DNA of 64,000 nt, taken from assembly GCA_029379385.1 (NCBI GenBank), contig CM055609.1, positions 7,316,001 through 7,380,000 of the forward strand. Reading direction: 5' to 3'. Shown here one piece after another: positions 11,825 to 25,097 of the stretch. Every line of letters starts with the position of its first letter. The stretch's first letter is position 1. Both the position numbers and the translations under genes were made by a program. The notes below the pieces were generated by a model that was given only the letters and a program-made list of their open reading frames with translations, was not told the DNA's origin and made no database searches. Source of the DNA: Quillaja saponaria (Eukaryota > Streptophyta > Magnoliopsida > Fabales > Quillajaceae).

Positions 11825-14800
11825 ATGGAATCCTCACAATATTCCTTGATTCAATCTGAAGTTCAAAAAATGAAGGGAATGATGTTCAAAAACAATATTG
11901 ATCCCTACTATTTTATAAGCCCTTCAGCTTATGACACTGCATGGTTGGCCATCATACCTCAAGAAGATCATGACCAATCTAACCAACCCATGTTCAAGAA
12001 TTGCTTGGAGTGGGTACTCAACAACCAAAACCAAGTAGGATTTTGGGGAGAGTGTGATGCCAATGGCAAACCCACCATTGAGTGTCTTCCTGCAACACTT
12101 GCTTGCATGGTTGCACTTAAGAAGTGGAATGTTGGATCATCATTAATAGAGAAAGGTACAACTAAAACAATCCAAAAGCTCATGAGTAATTATCTTGCAG
12201 TACAAAATTTGTTAGTTTTGCTAACATTGTTTTTCATTTCACGATTAAATCTTAGGGTTGGAATTTATCCATGCAAATGTCAAAACGCTTTTGAAAGACA
12301 TGAACAACCAGCAATGCCCTCGTTGGTTTGCCATTATTTTCCCAGGAATAGTTGAACTTGCACAAACGAATGGTTTAGAAAATCTCTTCCCTGAAATAGT
12401 GAAAGAAAATGTGTCTTATATTTTTCATTGTCAACGGTATGTGTTTAACAGTACATATTTCACATACTTGTTTAGCAAAACTTTTATCAATATATTGCTT
12501 GACTTTATAAAGTGGATGGAGATATAATAATAAAAAAGAATATTGCATTAACTAATGAAATTATCAAATTTTAATGTAGGGAGGAACTTGTTGGCAAGAA
12601 CTATTGTCCTCCATTGTTATCATATCTTGAAGCTTTGCCTCCATCATATGATATTGATGAAGAAGTTATTATTAACAACTTGAGTGATGACGGGTCATTG
12701 TTCCAATCACCCTCTGCCACTTCACAAGCATTCATGGCTACTGGAAACGAAGAGTGCCTTGCTTATTTGATGTCCTTAGCTCAAAGATGCCCTAATGGAG
12801 GTTAATTAGCTTTGCAGATTATATATTATATAACTGTGTGTGTTTATTTGTTCATTTTACTTTGTTATCTTGGTGTAGTTCCACCAACATATCCCATGGA
12901 TGAGGACATTCTGAAGCTTTGCATGGTGAACCAAGTAATAAGATTAGGGTTGGCTGAGCACTTCTTCAATGAGATTGAAGAAATCTTGGGACATGTTTAC
13001 AGGTAAAAAGTTAGAGCATTATCTTTGGTTTGTGGAATTCATGTCTTGATTCCACCAGAGAGAATTGCATGGACGTAAGTCTTCTAACGGTGAAAATATA
13101 TATGATAAATTTAATAGCCAATTATATTAATTACCTCTAATTAATATCAAGAAGGGCTAAACTTTAATTTTCAACAAACTATTTTGGATGTTCGTAATAC
13201 TTTAGGAATTACAAGGAACAAGAAACATGGATAAAACCAACCAATTTAGTTGCACTTGCAGCACACCTTTACAAGGCACTCCTTGGCTTTCAGACTCCTG
13301 CGTTTGCATGGATACAACATATCACCAAGTATGGCCTTCATTCCACTTAATTATTTTAATTAATATGTACTTACAATAACTTCTTCGCAGAAACCACTCT
13401 AATTTTTTTTCTAATTTGTTGAATGAAATAAATTTATTTGCTAATCATTTTCTTTTATATATTTGCAGTGACCTTTTGTTGGTTTCTACATGAGAAGGAA
13501 ATCAGGGAACAAATTGAAATAAATAATGAATACTTCTCAAGTATATTGCTCAACATCTACAGAGCCTCGGATCTTACGTTCTTAGGAGAATATGAGCTTG
13601 AAGAAGCGAGGAACTTTTCAAAGAAATTACTTGAAAATTATATCTTGGTGGGAGATGGAGACCAAACAAGTCCCATATTGTCTAAGTTTCACAAAGTGGT
13701 ATAATTCAATTATTTCATGGCATGTTTGGTTTAATTTATTTTGAGCCTCTTATGTTTTAGGTTTTGTGAAAGTTATTTGCAATAAATTGTAAATTAGATT
13801 TTATTTTTTCTCACCTCAAATAAAGTTATAGGTTTTAAAAGCCTAACATATATATATCACTTTTCAAACAATTTTCACTGAAAGTTAATTCAAAAATTCA
13901 AGGAAAAAACTAACCTACCATAATTGCTTATTTAGTTTCATTTTCTTTCTTTAAAAAGAATATAGTAATGAAGGTGTTAGTTAATTTATCTCATAAAAAC
14001 TCTCCTTATTATAGACTCGACAAGCTTCCAGTGAATTAAACAAAATAAAAATGATCATATTTCGTAATTAAAATGGTGTACATTAAGCTTTATTTTTTGC
14101 TGTTATGATGTTATAGTTATATATAGATAAGAATGGATCTATTATTTAGTACATTTTAATCTGGCTAGTGAGTTAATATTGTTTTCCAAAGCTATATAGA
14201 TTATAGATCTATATGACAACATTATTTTAAACAATACTTTTTACGAAACATTTTCTCATCTTCCTTTCTTTTCTTTTCTTTTCTTTTTTTTTTTCTCATG
14301 AAACAAATGAAGGTCGATATAGCAAACAAAAAGACTTTTGTATTTTAGAGGACAGGTTTGGCCCGTGTTGCAAAAAGAACAGTAACTAACTGTCAGGAAC
14401 AACAATCGTGTCATGCAAAACGACAAGTATACATATGTCCTATATCTCCCCTAGATAATTTTGGTCTGAAATTAATCTTTAGCTTTCTCTCTATATTTGA
14501 CTAAAATATAGATTGAGCATGAGTTGAATCTACCATGGCTTGCTCGCCTCGACCATTTGGAACACAGAATGTGGATTGAAGAAACTGAAGCCAATGCTCT
14601 TTGGAGAGGAAAGGCCTCCTTTTATAGGTAAACAACAACTCAAAGTCTCAAACTAGTGCTTCTTTCAAAGAAAATTATTCCCAAAATTTTGGAGAGACAG
14701 AGTTTAAGAATTGGTCGTTGACATTGCTCACTTACTAACAAATCTTTTGCCATAGGATATCACACATTTACAACAATGAACTACTGCAACTTGCCAAGCT

Positions 14801-16347
14801 GAACTTTGAGTTTAAGCAATCAATATACAGGAAAGAGCTGGAGGAACTAAAAGGGTTTGAAAATCTTCCCTTACCAAACAGATTACTTTTAGTCAATATA
14901 TACTCTGAACTTTGTTCAATATTTATGTCTTTGTCTGACGCAGGTGGTCTAAAGTCTGGGGGCTTAGTGACATGGGATTTGGCAGAGAGAAAACTACTTA
15001 CTGTTACTTTGCCATAGCAGCCAGCACTTCCCTGCCTTGTGATTCTTATGTAAGAATGTTAGTAGCAAAGAGTGCCTTACTTATCACTGTTGCTGATGAT
15101 TTCTTTGACATGAAAGGTTCTCTTAATGAATTGGAAGACCTTACAGATGCAGTTAGAAGGTACCTTTGTTGTGCATATCTCTCTCACAAAAAAAAAACAC
15201 ATGAAAACAAATTGTCCTGAGTATAATGTTTTTAATGTCTCCTAGTTCTTATTTTCTTGTATTTCAAATGACAGATGGGATTCTAGGGGCTTGAGCAGCC
15301 ACAGTAAGATCATATTTGATGCCCTTGAAAATCTTGTGACTGAAACTGCAACCAAATATCTCAAACATGATGGAACTGACATAACAAGCAGCCTGCAAGA
15401 TTTGGTAAGCTTATCAAAAAATTTATTTGTTTGTACCTACTTTCGTTGGAATAATTATAACATAAAAAGCACAATTTTTTCATTCTATGAAGTGGTACGA
15501 AACATTCCTCTCGTGGCTGATCGAAGCAAAATGGAGCAGAATGAAAATCAGACCATCAATAGATGATTATATTAAAACGGGCATGACGTCTGTTGCCACA
15601 CACACCCTAGTTCTTCCAGCTTCGTGTTTCGTTAAACCAAGCTTACCAATTGAGAAACTCAGGCCAAAACAATATGAAACCGTAACAAAACTGCTTATGG
15701 TCATTGCTCGTTTGTTAAATGATATGCAGAGCTATCAGGTAAATTATAAATATGCCAACTTCTGCAATGTCATATTTGTTTTCCTTTTTTGAATATTTAA
15801 TATAATTTTTTCTTTTCAATCTCAACTATCTTTTGATGTGTATTTGCAGAAGGAAAAAGAAGAGGGAAAAGTGAATTCTGTTCTGGCCTTCATGATAGAA
15901 AACTCAGAGGCTGAAATTGAAGATTCAATTGCTCACGTGAGAGAGATACTTGATAAGAAGAAGAAAGAGTTACTTGAGCATGTTTTGATGGATGGATTCA
16001 CTGATTTGCCCAAACCATGCAAGGATCTACATCTATCATGCTTGAAAGTGTTTCAGATGTTCTTCAACTCTACCAATCGTTTTGACTCCAACACAGAAGT
16101 GCTTCGTGACATTAAAAAAGCAATTTATTTTCCTCTAGAAGTTAGAATATTAAAGCCCCTACAGAATCTACCTCTGCATTCTGCAGAACCAAAGAAGAAA
16201 TCTACAACAGCAAAAGCTAGCTTCAAAGGGCTCTTCAAGCAAAACATCAGGACAAGTTTCACTGCACATCAAGTTTCTCGGCCTAGTTTTGGAAAAGGGT
16301 ATGGGATAATACCCATAGCTCGAAAACTTGCACTTGGTCTACTTTAA
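11825..16347 (+). pseudogene. Terpene synthase TPS-e/f, geranyllinalool-synthase-like, copy 1 (one frameshift)
   Basis: Twelve exons with GT..AG introns: 11825-12155, 12256-12436, 12580-12800, 12879-13002, 13206-13328, 13469-13698, 14512-14627, 14756-14854, 14944-15159, 15275-15404, 15493-15738, 15850-16347. The product resembles geranyllinalool synthases, class I enzymes that make (E,E)-geranyllinalool from geranylgeranyl diphosphate as the TMTT precursor. Evidence: an N-terminal SAYDTAW motif, no class II DxDD aspartates at the SLAFRLLRLHGY segment, the metal-binding DDFFD in exon 9, and an NSE/DTE-like NDMQSYQ running into exon 12. No plastid transit peptide is evident. Exons sum to 2515 nt. 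One extra base near 13275 in exon 5 (aaggcactcc against gagcactcc in copy 2) breaks the frame, and reading then stops early in exon 6. Without it the length would be 837 codons plus stop. All other exons are open, so this is a very recent pseudogene or an assembly indel. Confidence 0.85.
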
Positions 16348-17419
16348 TACAAGTTTTCCCCTACAGAATTCAAGATGGAAAAAGGGATTAGTTGATTATG
16401 TCCTGAATTAATATGCCAAGTAAATAAGTGAGACTTTTGTGGTATGACACTTTAAAAACTTAGATCTGCCTTTTATCATCAGGGTTTGATTATAAGGGAA
16501 TGGATAGTTTGCATGTTATATTGAAGGTTCAATTGTGTTAAACAATGTGTTATATGTTCAGAATGCAGTACTACAGTGTATCTGTAGCAGTCTCCAGTTC
16601 CTTATAATTACATTGGAATAAAAATCTTATTGAACAGAGAAAAGAGAAGGTAACTGCTAATTTCTAGGGAATTGAGAATAAATTATTGTCATATATTTGG
16701 AATTTGGACTAGAAAGACCTCTTACAACTAATTTCTAGGGAATTCAGAATAACATAGAATAACATACTAATTATGTGGTAAACTTATGTTGAGTTTGGTA
16801 ATTTGGAGACGTTTAAAAAACTGCTATGACTTTCATGCTATGAAAAAATAATTGTCAAAAAAGCATAGCAATCCTGTTTAGTAAATTTTTTTATCAAAAT
16901 TGTTGTGGGTTAGTAAAAATAATAAATAAGGTATTTGGTAAAATAAATTATAAAATGTTGTAAATGTATAAAATGATAAAAATAGACTATCATTAATATT
17001 GATTAACTTTTATTACTCGGTTTATAAATTAATTAAAGATATATTTGAGATTTTATACTTTTCATGAAAAGTCATAACTAGCATTTAAAAGCATCATTTT
17101 GTATGCTTTTAAAAACATCCATGACTTTATGAAAACAATAGAAGAAGCATTCCTCAAACAAAATTAACCAAACAATATTTAAGTGTTGTGGCTTTTAAAA
17201 AGTCATAGCACATTCTTAAAAAAAAAAAAAAAAAAATTACAAAATTCAGCCTTAGTTTGCTTAAATATGAAATATACTGCATTCAGTTTTTCATAAGGAG
17301 AAAATAACAAATAAATATCTTACCATAGACCAAACAAAAATAAACACAAGTTTCAATCACTCCCTTGTGTTATCTTCACCATCTTCCTCTTCACTTAGAT
17401 CAAGATCTAGAATTGAATT

Positions 17420-17600
17420 TTATACCCTCTCATACTCAATAATTCATAGAGACTTTTACACAATCTTAAGGAGAAGGGATATCCAACTAGTTGAGCTACG
17501 CTCACGGAAATACTAGATAGAGATTTAATTTGCTGAATCCAAATTCAATTTTTCTTTCTTAATTTGTTGCATTTTATTACATGGAAAGTTTTAATTTTTA
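17420..17600. repeat. Fragment of the dispersed repeat family
   Basis: It contains actcaataattcatagaga, ccaactagttgagctacgc and gctgaatccaaattcaat. These correspond in order to 2470-2590, and the first part also to 18700-18770. On the minus strand tagctcaactagttgg resembles a tRNA A box, so a SINE-like origin is possible. Confidence 0.45.
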
Positions 17601-18384
17601 TTTTTATTTTTTTTCAAGTAAATTGAATGTCGAAAGAACCATAATAGATACCAATATTTATATCTTGAATTCAAATTTAAATTTCCTTCTTGAACAATTT
17701 ACGTTTAATTTGTTTGGGCAAGTTGAAGGAATGAAAACGAATTAGGAACTTGCTCAGAAGTTTCCTCAACTTTTTTTTCAGCACTTCTTTATGTGACACA
17801 TGACATGCAAGCTTGAATGTAAAACAGCACCTCAATATAAGAAACACGTTTGAAATTCTACAAATATAACCCAAAAAAATATATATATCAACCTCAATCA
17901 ATAAATATCAATGTGCGTGAGCACATGTATTTAGCATCCTAAGAACCATAACTGATACCAATAGAAACTCATATTTTACCAAAATAGGAATAAAAAATTT
18001 AAAATTATCACTTTATACTATAATTTTTTTTTTTTGATATTACGTAAACATATATATATATAACTAGTATTTATATATGACTGGTCTAAAAAAAATATAA
18101 TATAATATCAATATTATTATTAAAAGATTATTTGTTAGAGTAGATGAAAATTACTATCGATAAATTCTAATCAAATTTATTATTACAGTATATCGATGCA
18201 TGATCATGCACATATCAATAAGGTTTGGTGGCTTAACGCTGTATATAAATATAAGATGTGCCTCTTCTTTCTATACCAATTGATTTATTTTAATGGTGAT
18301 GCTGTAATATGGTATCATATACGAATCCCAACTCCCCTATTCCTCTCACAATTTAATACGCAATCATTAACATTGGATGAATAA

Positions 18385-18560
18385 TCAGCCTCGATTGTTA
18401 GACTCCACCTCACAACTCTAACCTACAATACCAACAACTAATCAACCGACTTTACATAATAAGTCCGAATCTCCTCATCAATTATTTGACTTTACCTCAC
18501 AACTCTGGCCTACACCCAAGGATTAATCGACCGACTTTATCTCGTCAGTCCATGATCAAT
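18385..18560. repeat. Two tandem ~90-bp repeats
   Basis: Two successive units share the order: cacctcacaactctaacctac or tacctcacaactctggcctac, then ctaatcaaccgactttac or attaatcgaccgacttta, then agtccgaat or agtccatga. The base composition is less AT-rich than its surroundings, suggesting a fragment of a transposable element. The family is unknown. Confidence 0.5.
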
Positions 18561-21500
18561 AGCTACTCCCAACTTAACTCGTAATTAGTCCTGATCTGCA
18601 CGTCATAAAACTTTAATTTTCTCTAGAGAAAACTACAGACATGACTCTTTGTCTGAGGGTGAGGAAACATAGACGTAGCCACAGTAATTGAAATTAATAC
18701 AGTCTCATACTCAATAATTCATGGAGATTTTCATACCATTCCAACCAAGCTAGTTGGATTACAATTTGGCATTTGACAAGGATTTATATTATATAGCATA
18801 ACTTTCCATACGAAGAAGTCAACTAGATTTTGACCTGTACGATTGGATTTTCCTAACAAGGTTCGAACTTGAACTCTAACAATAAAATATTCTTTTAGCC
18901 AAAAAATTTATATTATAATATTAGATGTTTCAACAACAAAAAATAACAAATACATATCAAAAGTTTGTATAAAAATATACACTGATAATAATTAAATAAT
19001 AACTTATTTATTAAAACTTTTACAACGAAACCGTGATTCATTCTATTTGTCTAGAACATTAGAAAAACAATTTAAACATTGTTGTTTGTTTGAAGTTTAT
19101 TTTATTGACTTTTCTGGCTGTCCTGTTACGAGATTAATTTTTTGGGCTCTGTCGAACTGGGGTGACCCTCCCACAATTGCCTACTCCAAACTTGTGTTAA
19201 TTAATATATGGATGTGACAAATGTTAAAATTAATATAAATTGATTTGGTTTGGGCAATTTCAAGGAATGAAAATGAAGGAGCAGCTTCTTGAACTTAATT
19301 TTCGCTTATTATGTGAACACAAACTTAACACGAAAAGCAACGCAGCAAGAATCACGTTTTTAAGTTTCTAGACAAACAAGTCCTAGCTACAAATAGACAT
19401 GATTTGCTAGCTAGCTAGCTTGATCATCTTCATCCAAATTCAACATTCTGAGTCACATACATTTTTCTTATGGAATCCTCACAATATTCCTTGATTCAAT
19501 CTGAAGTTCAAAAATGAAGGGAATGATGCTCAAAACCAATATTGATCCCTACTATTATCTAAACCCTTCAGCTTATGACACTGCATGGTTGGCCATCATA
19601 CCTCAAGAAGATCATGACCAATCTAACCAACCCATGTTCAAGAATTGCTTGGAGTGGGTACTCAACAACCAAAACCATGTAGGATTTTGGGGAGAGTGTG
19701 ATGCCAATGGCAAACCCACCATTGAGTGTCTTCCTGCAACACTTGCTTGCATGGTTGCACTTAAGAAGTGGAATGTTGGATCATCATTAATAGAGAAAGG
19801 TCCAACTAAAACAATCCAAAAGCTCATGAGTAATTATCTTGCAGTACAAAATTTGTTAGTTTTGCTAACATTGTTTTTCATTTCACGATTAAATCTTAGG
19901 GTTGGAATTTATCCATGCAAATGTTAAAACAGCTTTTGAAAGACATGAACAACCAGCAATGCCCTCGTTGGTTTGCCATTGTTTTCCCAGGAATCGTTGA
20001 ACTTGCACAAATGAATGGTTTAGAAAATCTCTTCCCTGAAATAGTGAAAGAAAATGTGTCTTATATTTTTCATTGTCAATGGTATGTGTTTAACAGTACA
20101 TATTTCACATACTTGTTTAGCAAAACTTTTATCAATATATTGCTTGACTTTATAAAGTGGATTGAGATATAATAATAAAAAAGAATATTGCATTAACTAA
20201 TGAAATTATCAAATTTTAATGTAGGGAGGAACTTGTTGGCAAGAACTATTGTCCTCCATTGTTATCATATCTTGAAGCTTTGTCTCCATCATATGATATT
20301 GATGAAGAAGTTATTATTAACAACTTGAGTGATGACGGGTCATTGTTCCAATCACCCTCTGCCACTTCACAAGCATTCATGGCAACTGGAAACCAAGAGT
20401 GCCTTGCTTATTTGATAGTCCTTAGCTCAAAGATGCCCTAATGGAGGTTAATTAGCTTTGCAGATTATATATTATATAACTGTGTGTGTTTATTTGTTCA
20501 TTTTACTTTGTTATCTTGGTGTAGTTCCACTACCATATCCCATGGATGAGTACATTCTGAAGCTTTGCGTGGTGAACCAAGTAATAAGATTAGGGTTGGC
20601 TGAGCACTTCTTCAATGAGATTGAAGAAATCTTGGGACATGTTTACAGGGTAAAAAGTTAGGGCATTATCTTTGGTTTGTGGAATTCATGTCTTGATCCC
20701 ACCAGAGAGAATTGCATGGACGTAAGTCGTGAAAATATATATGATAAATTTAATAGCCAATTATATTAATTACCTCTAATTCATATCAAGAAGGCTAAAC
20801 TTTAATTTCAACAAACTATTTTGGATGTTCTTAATACTTTCAGGAATTACAAGGAACAAGAAACATGGGTAAAACCAACCAATTTAGTTGCACTTGCAGC
20901 ACACCTTTACGAGCACTCCTTGGCTTTCAGACTCCTGCGTTTGCATGGATACAACATATCACCAAGTATGGCCTTCATTCCACTTAATTATTTTAATTAA
21001 TATATACTTACAATAACTTCTTCCCAGAAACCACTTTAATTTTTTTATAATTTGTTGAATGAAATAAATTTATTTGCTAATCATTTTCTTTTATATATTT
21101 GCAGTGAACTTTTGTTGGTTTCTACATGAGAAGGAAATCAGGGAACAAATTGAAATAAATAATGAATACTTCTCAAGTATATTGCTCAACATCTACAGAG
21201 CCTCGGATCTTATGTTCTTAGGAGAATATGAGCTTGAAGAAGCGAGGAACTTTTCAAAGAAATTACTTGAAAATTATATCTTGGTGGGAGATGGAGACCA
21301 AACAAGTCCCATATTGTCTAAGTTTCACAAAGTGGTATAATTCAATTATTTCATGGCATGTTTGGTTTAATTTATTTTGAGCCTCTTATGTTTTAGGTTT
21401 TGTGAAAGTTATTTGCAATAAATTGTAAATTAGATTTTATTTTTTTTCACCTCAAATAAAGTTATAGGTTTTAAAAGCCTAACATATATATATCACTTTT

Positions 21501-22393
21501 CAAACAATTTTCACTGAAAGTTAATTCAAAAATTCAAGGAAAAAACTAACCTACCATAATTGTTTATTTAGTTTCATTTTCTTTCTTTAAAAAGAATATA
21601 GTAATGAAGGTGTTAGTTAATTTATCTCATAAAAACTCTCCTTATTATAGGCTCGGCAAACTTCCAGTGAATTAAACAAAATAAAAATGATCATATTTCG
21701 TAATTAAAATGGTGTACATCAAGCTTTATTTTTTGCTGCTGTGATGTTATAGTTATATATAGATAAGAATGGATATATTAATTAGTACATTTTAATCTGG
21801 CTAGTGAGTTAATTTTGTTTTCCAAAGCTATATAGATTATATATCTATATGACAACATTATTTTAAACAATACTTTTTACGAAACATTTTTCTCATCTTC
21901 CTTTCTTCTCATCTTCCTTTCTTTTCTTTTCTTTTCTTTTTTTTCATGAAACAAATGAAGGTCGATATAGCAAACAAAAAAGACTTTTGTATTTTAGAGG
22001 ACAGGTTTGGCCCGTGTTGCAAATAGAATAGTAACTAATGTCAGGAACAACAATAGTGTCATGCAAAACGACAAGTATACATATGTCCTATATCTCCCCT
22101 AGATAATTTTGGTCTGAAATCAATCTTTAGCTTTACCTCTATATTTGACTAAAATATTTGAACCACTTATATAGATTGAGCATGAGTTGAATCTACCATG
22201 CCTTGCTCGCCTTGACCATTTGGAACACAGAATGTGGATTGAAGAAACTGAAGCCAATGCTCTTTGGAGAGGAAAGGCCTCCTTTTATAGGTAAACAACA
22301 ACTCAAACTAGTGCTTCTTTCAAAGAAAATTATTCCCAAAATTTTGGAGAGACAGAATTTAAGAATTGGTCTTTGACATTGCTCACTCACTAA

Positions 22394-23355
22394 CTGGGAA
22401 GCATCGATACTTTAAAGTAGGGGTCGTATCCTTGTCGAATGCTGTATCCGACATGACACGGATACGGTCCAGATAGGCTGGAAATACGTATCAAAAATAT
22501 ATCCTTAAAAATGACACGGCTCGAATACGGCTCAGGACGGCTAGGATACGGCTCCAAAGTGGTTGGATACGGCTCCCATACGCTACATTTTGTTTACTTT
22601 TCTCTCTTTACTTCATGAATTCCTCTATTTTCTCTCTGCGAGTTGCGAACTTCAAACTAGGATTCGAAGGCTAAAGCTCAGACTTAGGGATTTCGAAGGC
22701 TGAAGCCTGAAGCTCATCTCGATCTTTAGTTCTCCATTCATAATTGCCGATTCGCCGGATGGGTTTGATCGTTGAGGGATTTTCTGATTCGCTGGTCCTG
22801 GGTTCAATCTTTTGTTGAATTTGCCTCATATTTTCGGAGCTTCTTCAGTTTTTCATCTCTGTTGATTTTCGCAAGCTTCTGTTCTTCATTTTCGCCTTTC
22901 TACCTTTGACTGATCTGTGCCTCCGAAGCTTCCTTCTCCCTTCCTCTTCAATGTGTCTAAAAAATTTGGGTGTTCTAGACATCTTGTTGGATATGTGCTT
23001 GCTGTTTCTTGATGGCTCCAACTGTGGTTTTGTTTTTTGATTTGTGTTTCAAATGCACATATCTAGTCTTGTGTTACTATATTTGTTTTTTATGTTGTTT
23101 TGTAAATTATGAATTTGCTTAAATTGTGTTTTTGGAATAATTTTATATGATGAATTTACTTGTTACAACTATTTGATGTTATAAATTGTGACAACTATAT
23201 CTTATAAATTATATATATAATATAATTAAAATTATTTAATTAAACATATCTCTAATGTATCTAACGTACCGTATCTTTAATTTTTACAAATTAACGAATT
23301 TTCATATCAGATACGTATCGTATCCGATACTCGTATCTGTATCCGTGCTTCACAG
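22394..23355. mobile_element. Non-autonomous TIR transposon in intron 7 of copy 2
   Basis: A ~962-bp insert absent from copy 1. Ends are ctgggaagcatcgatac and, reverse-complemented, ctgtgaagcacggatac. It is flanked by ctcactaa(c) on both sides (22386-22394 and 23356-23364). The duplication is 8 or 9 bp because the C is shared, so hAT and Mutator-like assignments both fit. Subterminal copies of ggatacggctc occur at 22450-22580, and related gatacgtatcgtatcc near the right end. The centre is more GC-rich (22620-23000) and looks like a leader or first-exon remnant of a larger element. No transposase frame is seen. Confidence 0.75.
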
Positions 23356-23863
23356 CTCACTAACAAATCTTTTGCCATAGGATATCACACATTTACAACA
23401 ATGAACTACTGCAACTTGCCAAGGGGAACTATGAGTTTAAGCAATCAATATACAGGAAAGAGCTGGAGGAACTAAAAGGGTTTGAAAATGTTCCCTTACC
23501 AAACAGATTACTTTTAGTCAATATATACTTTGAACTTTGTTCCATATTTATGTCTTTGTCTGATGCAGGTAGTCTAAAGACTGGGGGCTTAGTAACATGG
23601 GATTTGGCAGAGAGAAAACTACTTACTGTTACTTTGCCATAGCAGCCTGCACTTCCCTGCCTTGTGATTCTTATGTAAGAATGTTAGTAGCAAAGAGTGC
23701 TATACTTATCACTGTTGCTGATGATTTCTTTGACATGAAAGGTTCTCTCAGTGAATTGGAAGACCTTACAGATGCAGTTAGAAGGTACCTTTGTTGTGCA
23801 TATTCTCTCCCACAGGAAAAAAAAAGCATGAAAGCAAATTGTCTTGAGAATAATGTTTTTAAT

Positions 23864-24048
23864 CATTCTACTTCATTTGCTAGCTACTCGAATAAGCAAC
23901 TTCGTCCCCCGCATACCTGTCGACTAAAAGATAGGCCCCCTCATTCTTATTGGCGCCATATTCACTCTTAGGTCGGTTTGACCATCCCAAGGGCCACCTA
24001 TCCTTCACTATCTTGCACTACCTTTAGCTAGCGATCTCGCTTCGATCT
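23864..24048. other. ~185-bp foreign insert in intron 9 of copy 2
   Basis: It lies between ataatgtttttaat and ctagttct, which are nearly adjacent in copy 1 (15226-15246). It is clearly richer in GC than the intron, with stretches such as cgtcccccgcatacctgtcg and ggcgccatattcactctta. There are no obvious inverted ends. An organellar (NUMT or NUPT) origin is a guess from composition only. Confidence 0.55.
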
Positions 24049-25097
24049 TCTAGTTCTGATTTTCTTGTATTTCAAATGATAGATGAGATTCTAGGGGCTT
24101 GAGCAGTCCCAGTAAGATCATATTTGATGCCCTTGATAATCTTGTGACTGAAACTGCAACCAAATATCTCAAACATGATGGAACTGACATAACAAGCAGC
24201 CTGCAAGATTTGGTAAGCTTATCAAAAAAATTATTTGTTTGTACGTACTTTTGTTGGAATAATTATAACATAAAAAGCACAATTTTTTCATTCTATGAAG
24301 TGGTACGTAACATTCCTCTCGAGGCTGATCGAAGCAAATTGGAGCAGAATGAAAATCAGACCATCAATAAATGATTACATTAAAACCGGCATGACGTCTA
24401 TTGCCATACACACCCTAGTTCTTCCAGCTTCTTGTTTCCTTAAACCAAGCTTACCAAATGAGAAACTGAGGCCAAAACAATATGAAACCGTAACAAAACT
24501 GCTTATGGTCATTTCTCGTTTGTTAAATGATATGCAGAGCTATCAGGTAAATTATAAATACCAACTTCTGCAATGCCAAATTTATTTTCCTTTTCAATCT
24601 CAATTATATTTTGGTATGTGTATTTGCAGAAGGAAAAAGAACAAGGAAAAGTGAATTCTGTTCTGGCCTTCATGATAGAAAACCCAGATGCCGAAATTGA
24701 AGATTCAATTGCTCACGTGAGGGAGATAATTGATAAGAAGAAGAAAGAGTTACTTGAGCATGTTTTGATGGATGGGTTCACTGACTTGCCCAAACCTTGC
24801 ATGGATCTACATCTATTATGCCTAAAAGTATTTCAGATGTTCTTCAATTCTACCAATCGTTTTGACTCCAACATAGAAATGCTTCATGACATTAAAAAAG
24901 CAATCTATTTTCCTCTAGAAGTTGGAACATTAAAGCCCCTACATTCTGCAGAACCAAAGAAGAAATTTACAACGCCAAAAGCTAGCTTCAAATGGTTCTT
25001 CAAGCAAATCACTGCACATCAAGTTTCTTGGCCTAGTTTGAGAAAAGGATATGGGGTAGTTCCCATAGCACCCAAAGTTGTACTAGGTCTACTTTAG

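Larger units (their letters stand above)
16348..19240. other. Intergenic region between the terpene synthase copies
   Basis: No gene is seen. It contains fragments of the dispersed repeat family (17420-17600 and 18700-18770), a tandem ~90-bp repeat at 18385-18560, an A run near 17217-17237 and AT microsatellites. Short frames have no family resemblance. Homology to the copy 1 upstream region begins at about 19240. Confidence 0.6.
19470..25097 (+). pseudogene. Terpene synthase TPS-e/f, geranyllinalool-synthase-like, copy 2 (multiply broken)
   Basis: Tandem paralog of 11825-16347, same 12-exon layout: 19470-19799, 19900-20081, 20225-20446, 20525-20649, 20844-20965, 21105-21334, 22175-22290, 23381-23479, 23569-23784, 24083-24212, 24301-24546, 24630-25097. 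Lesions against copy 1: one A lost in exon 1, giving a TGA after 15 codons (an in-frame ATG at 19514 could bypass it); one extra base in exon 2 near 19932; one in exon 3 near 20414; one at the exon 4 donor (20650); a tryptophan codon turned to TAG at 23570-23572; another turned to TGA at 24084-24086. The LPW tryptophan of exon 7 is cysteine. Exon 5 is in frame here, unlike copy 1. DDFFD is still present. Introns 7 and 9 carry insertions. No plausible splicing restores a full protein. Confidence 0.88.
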
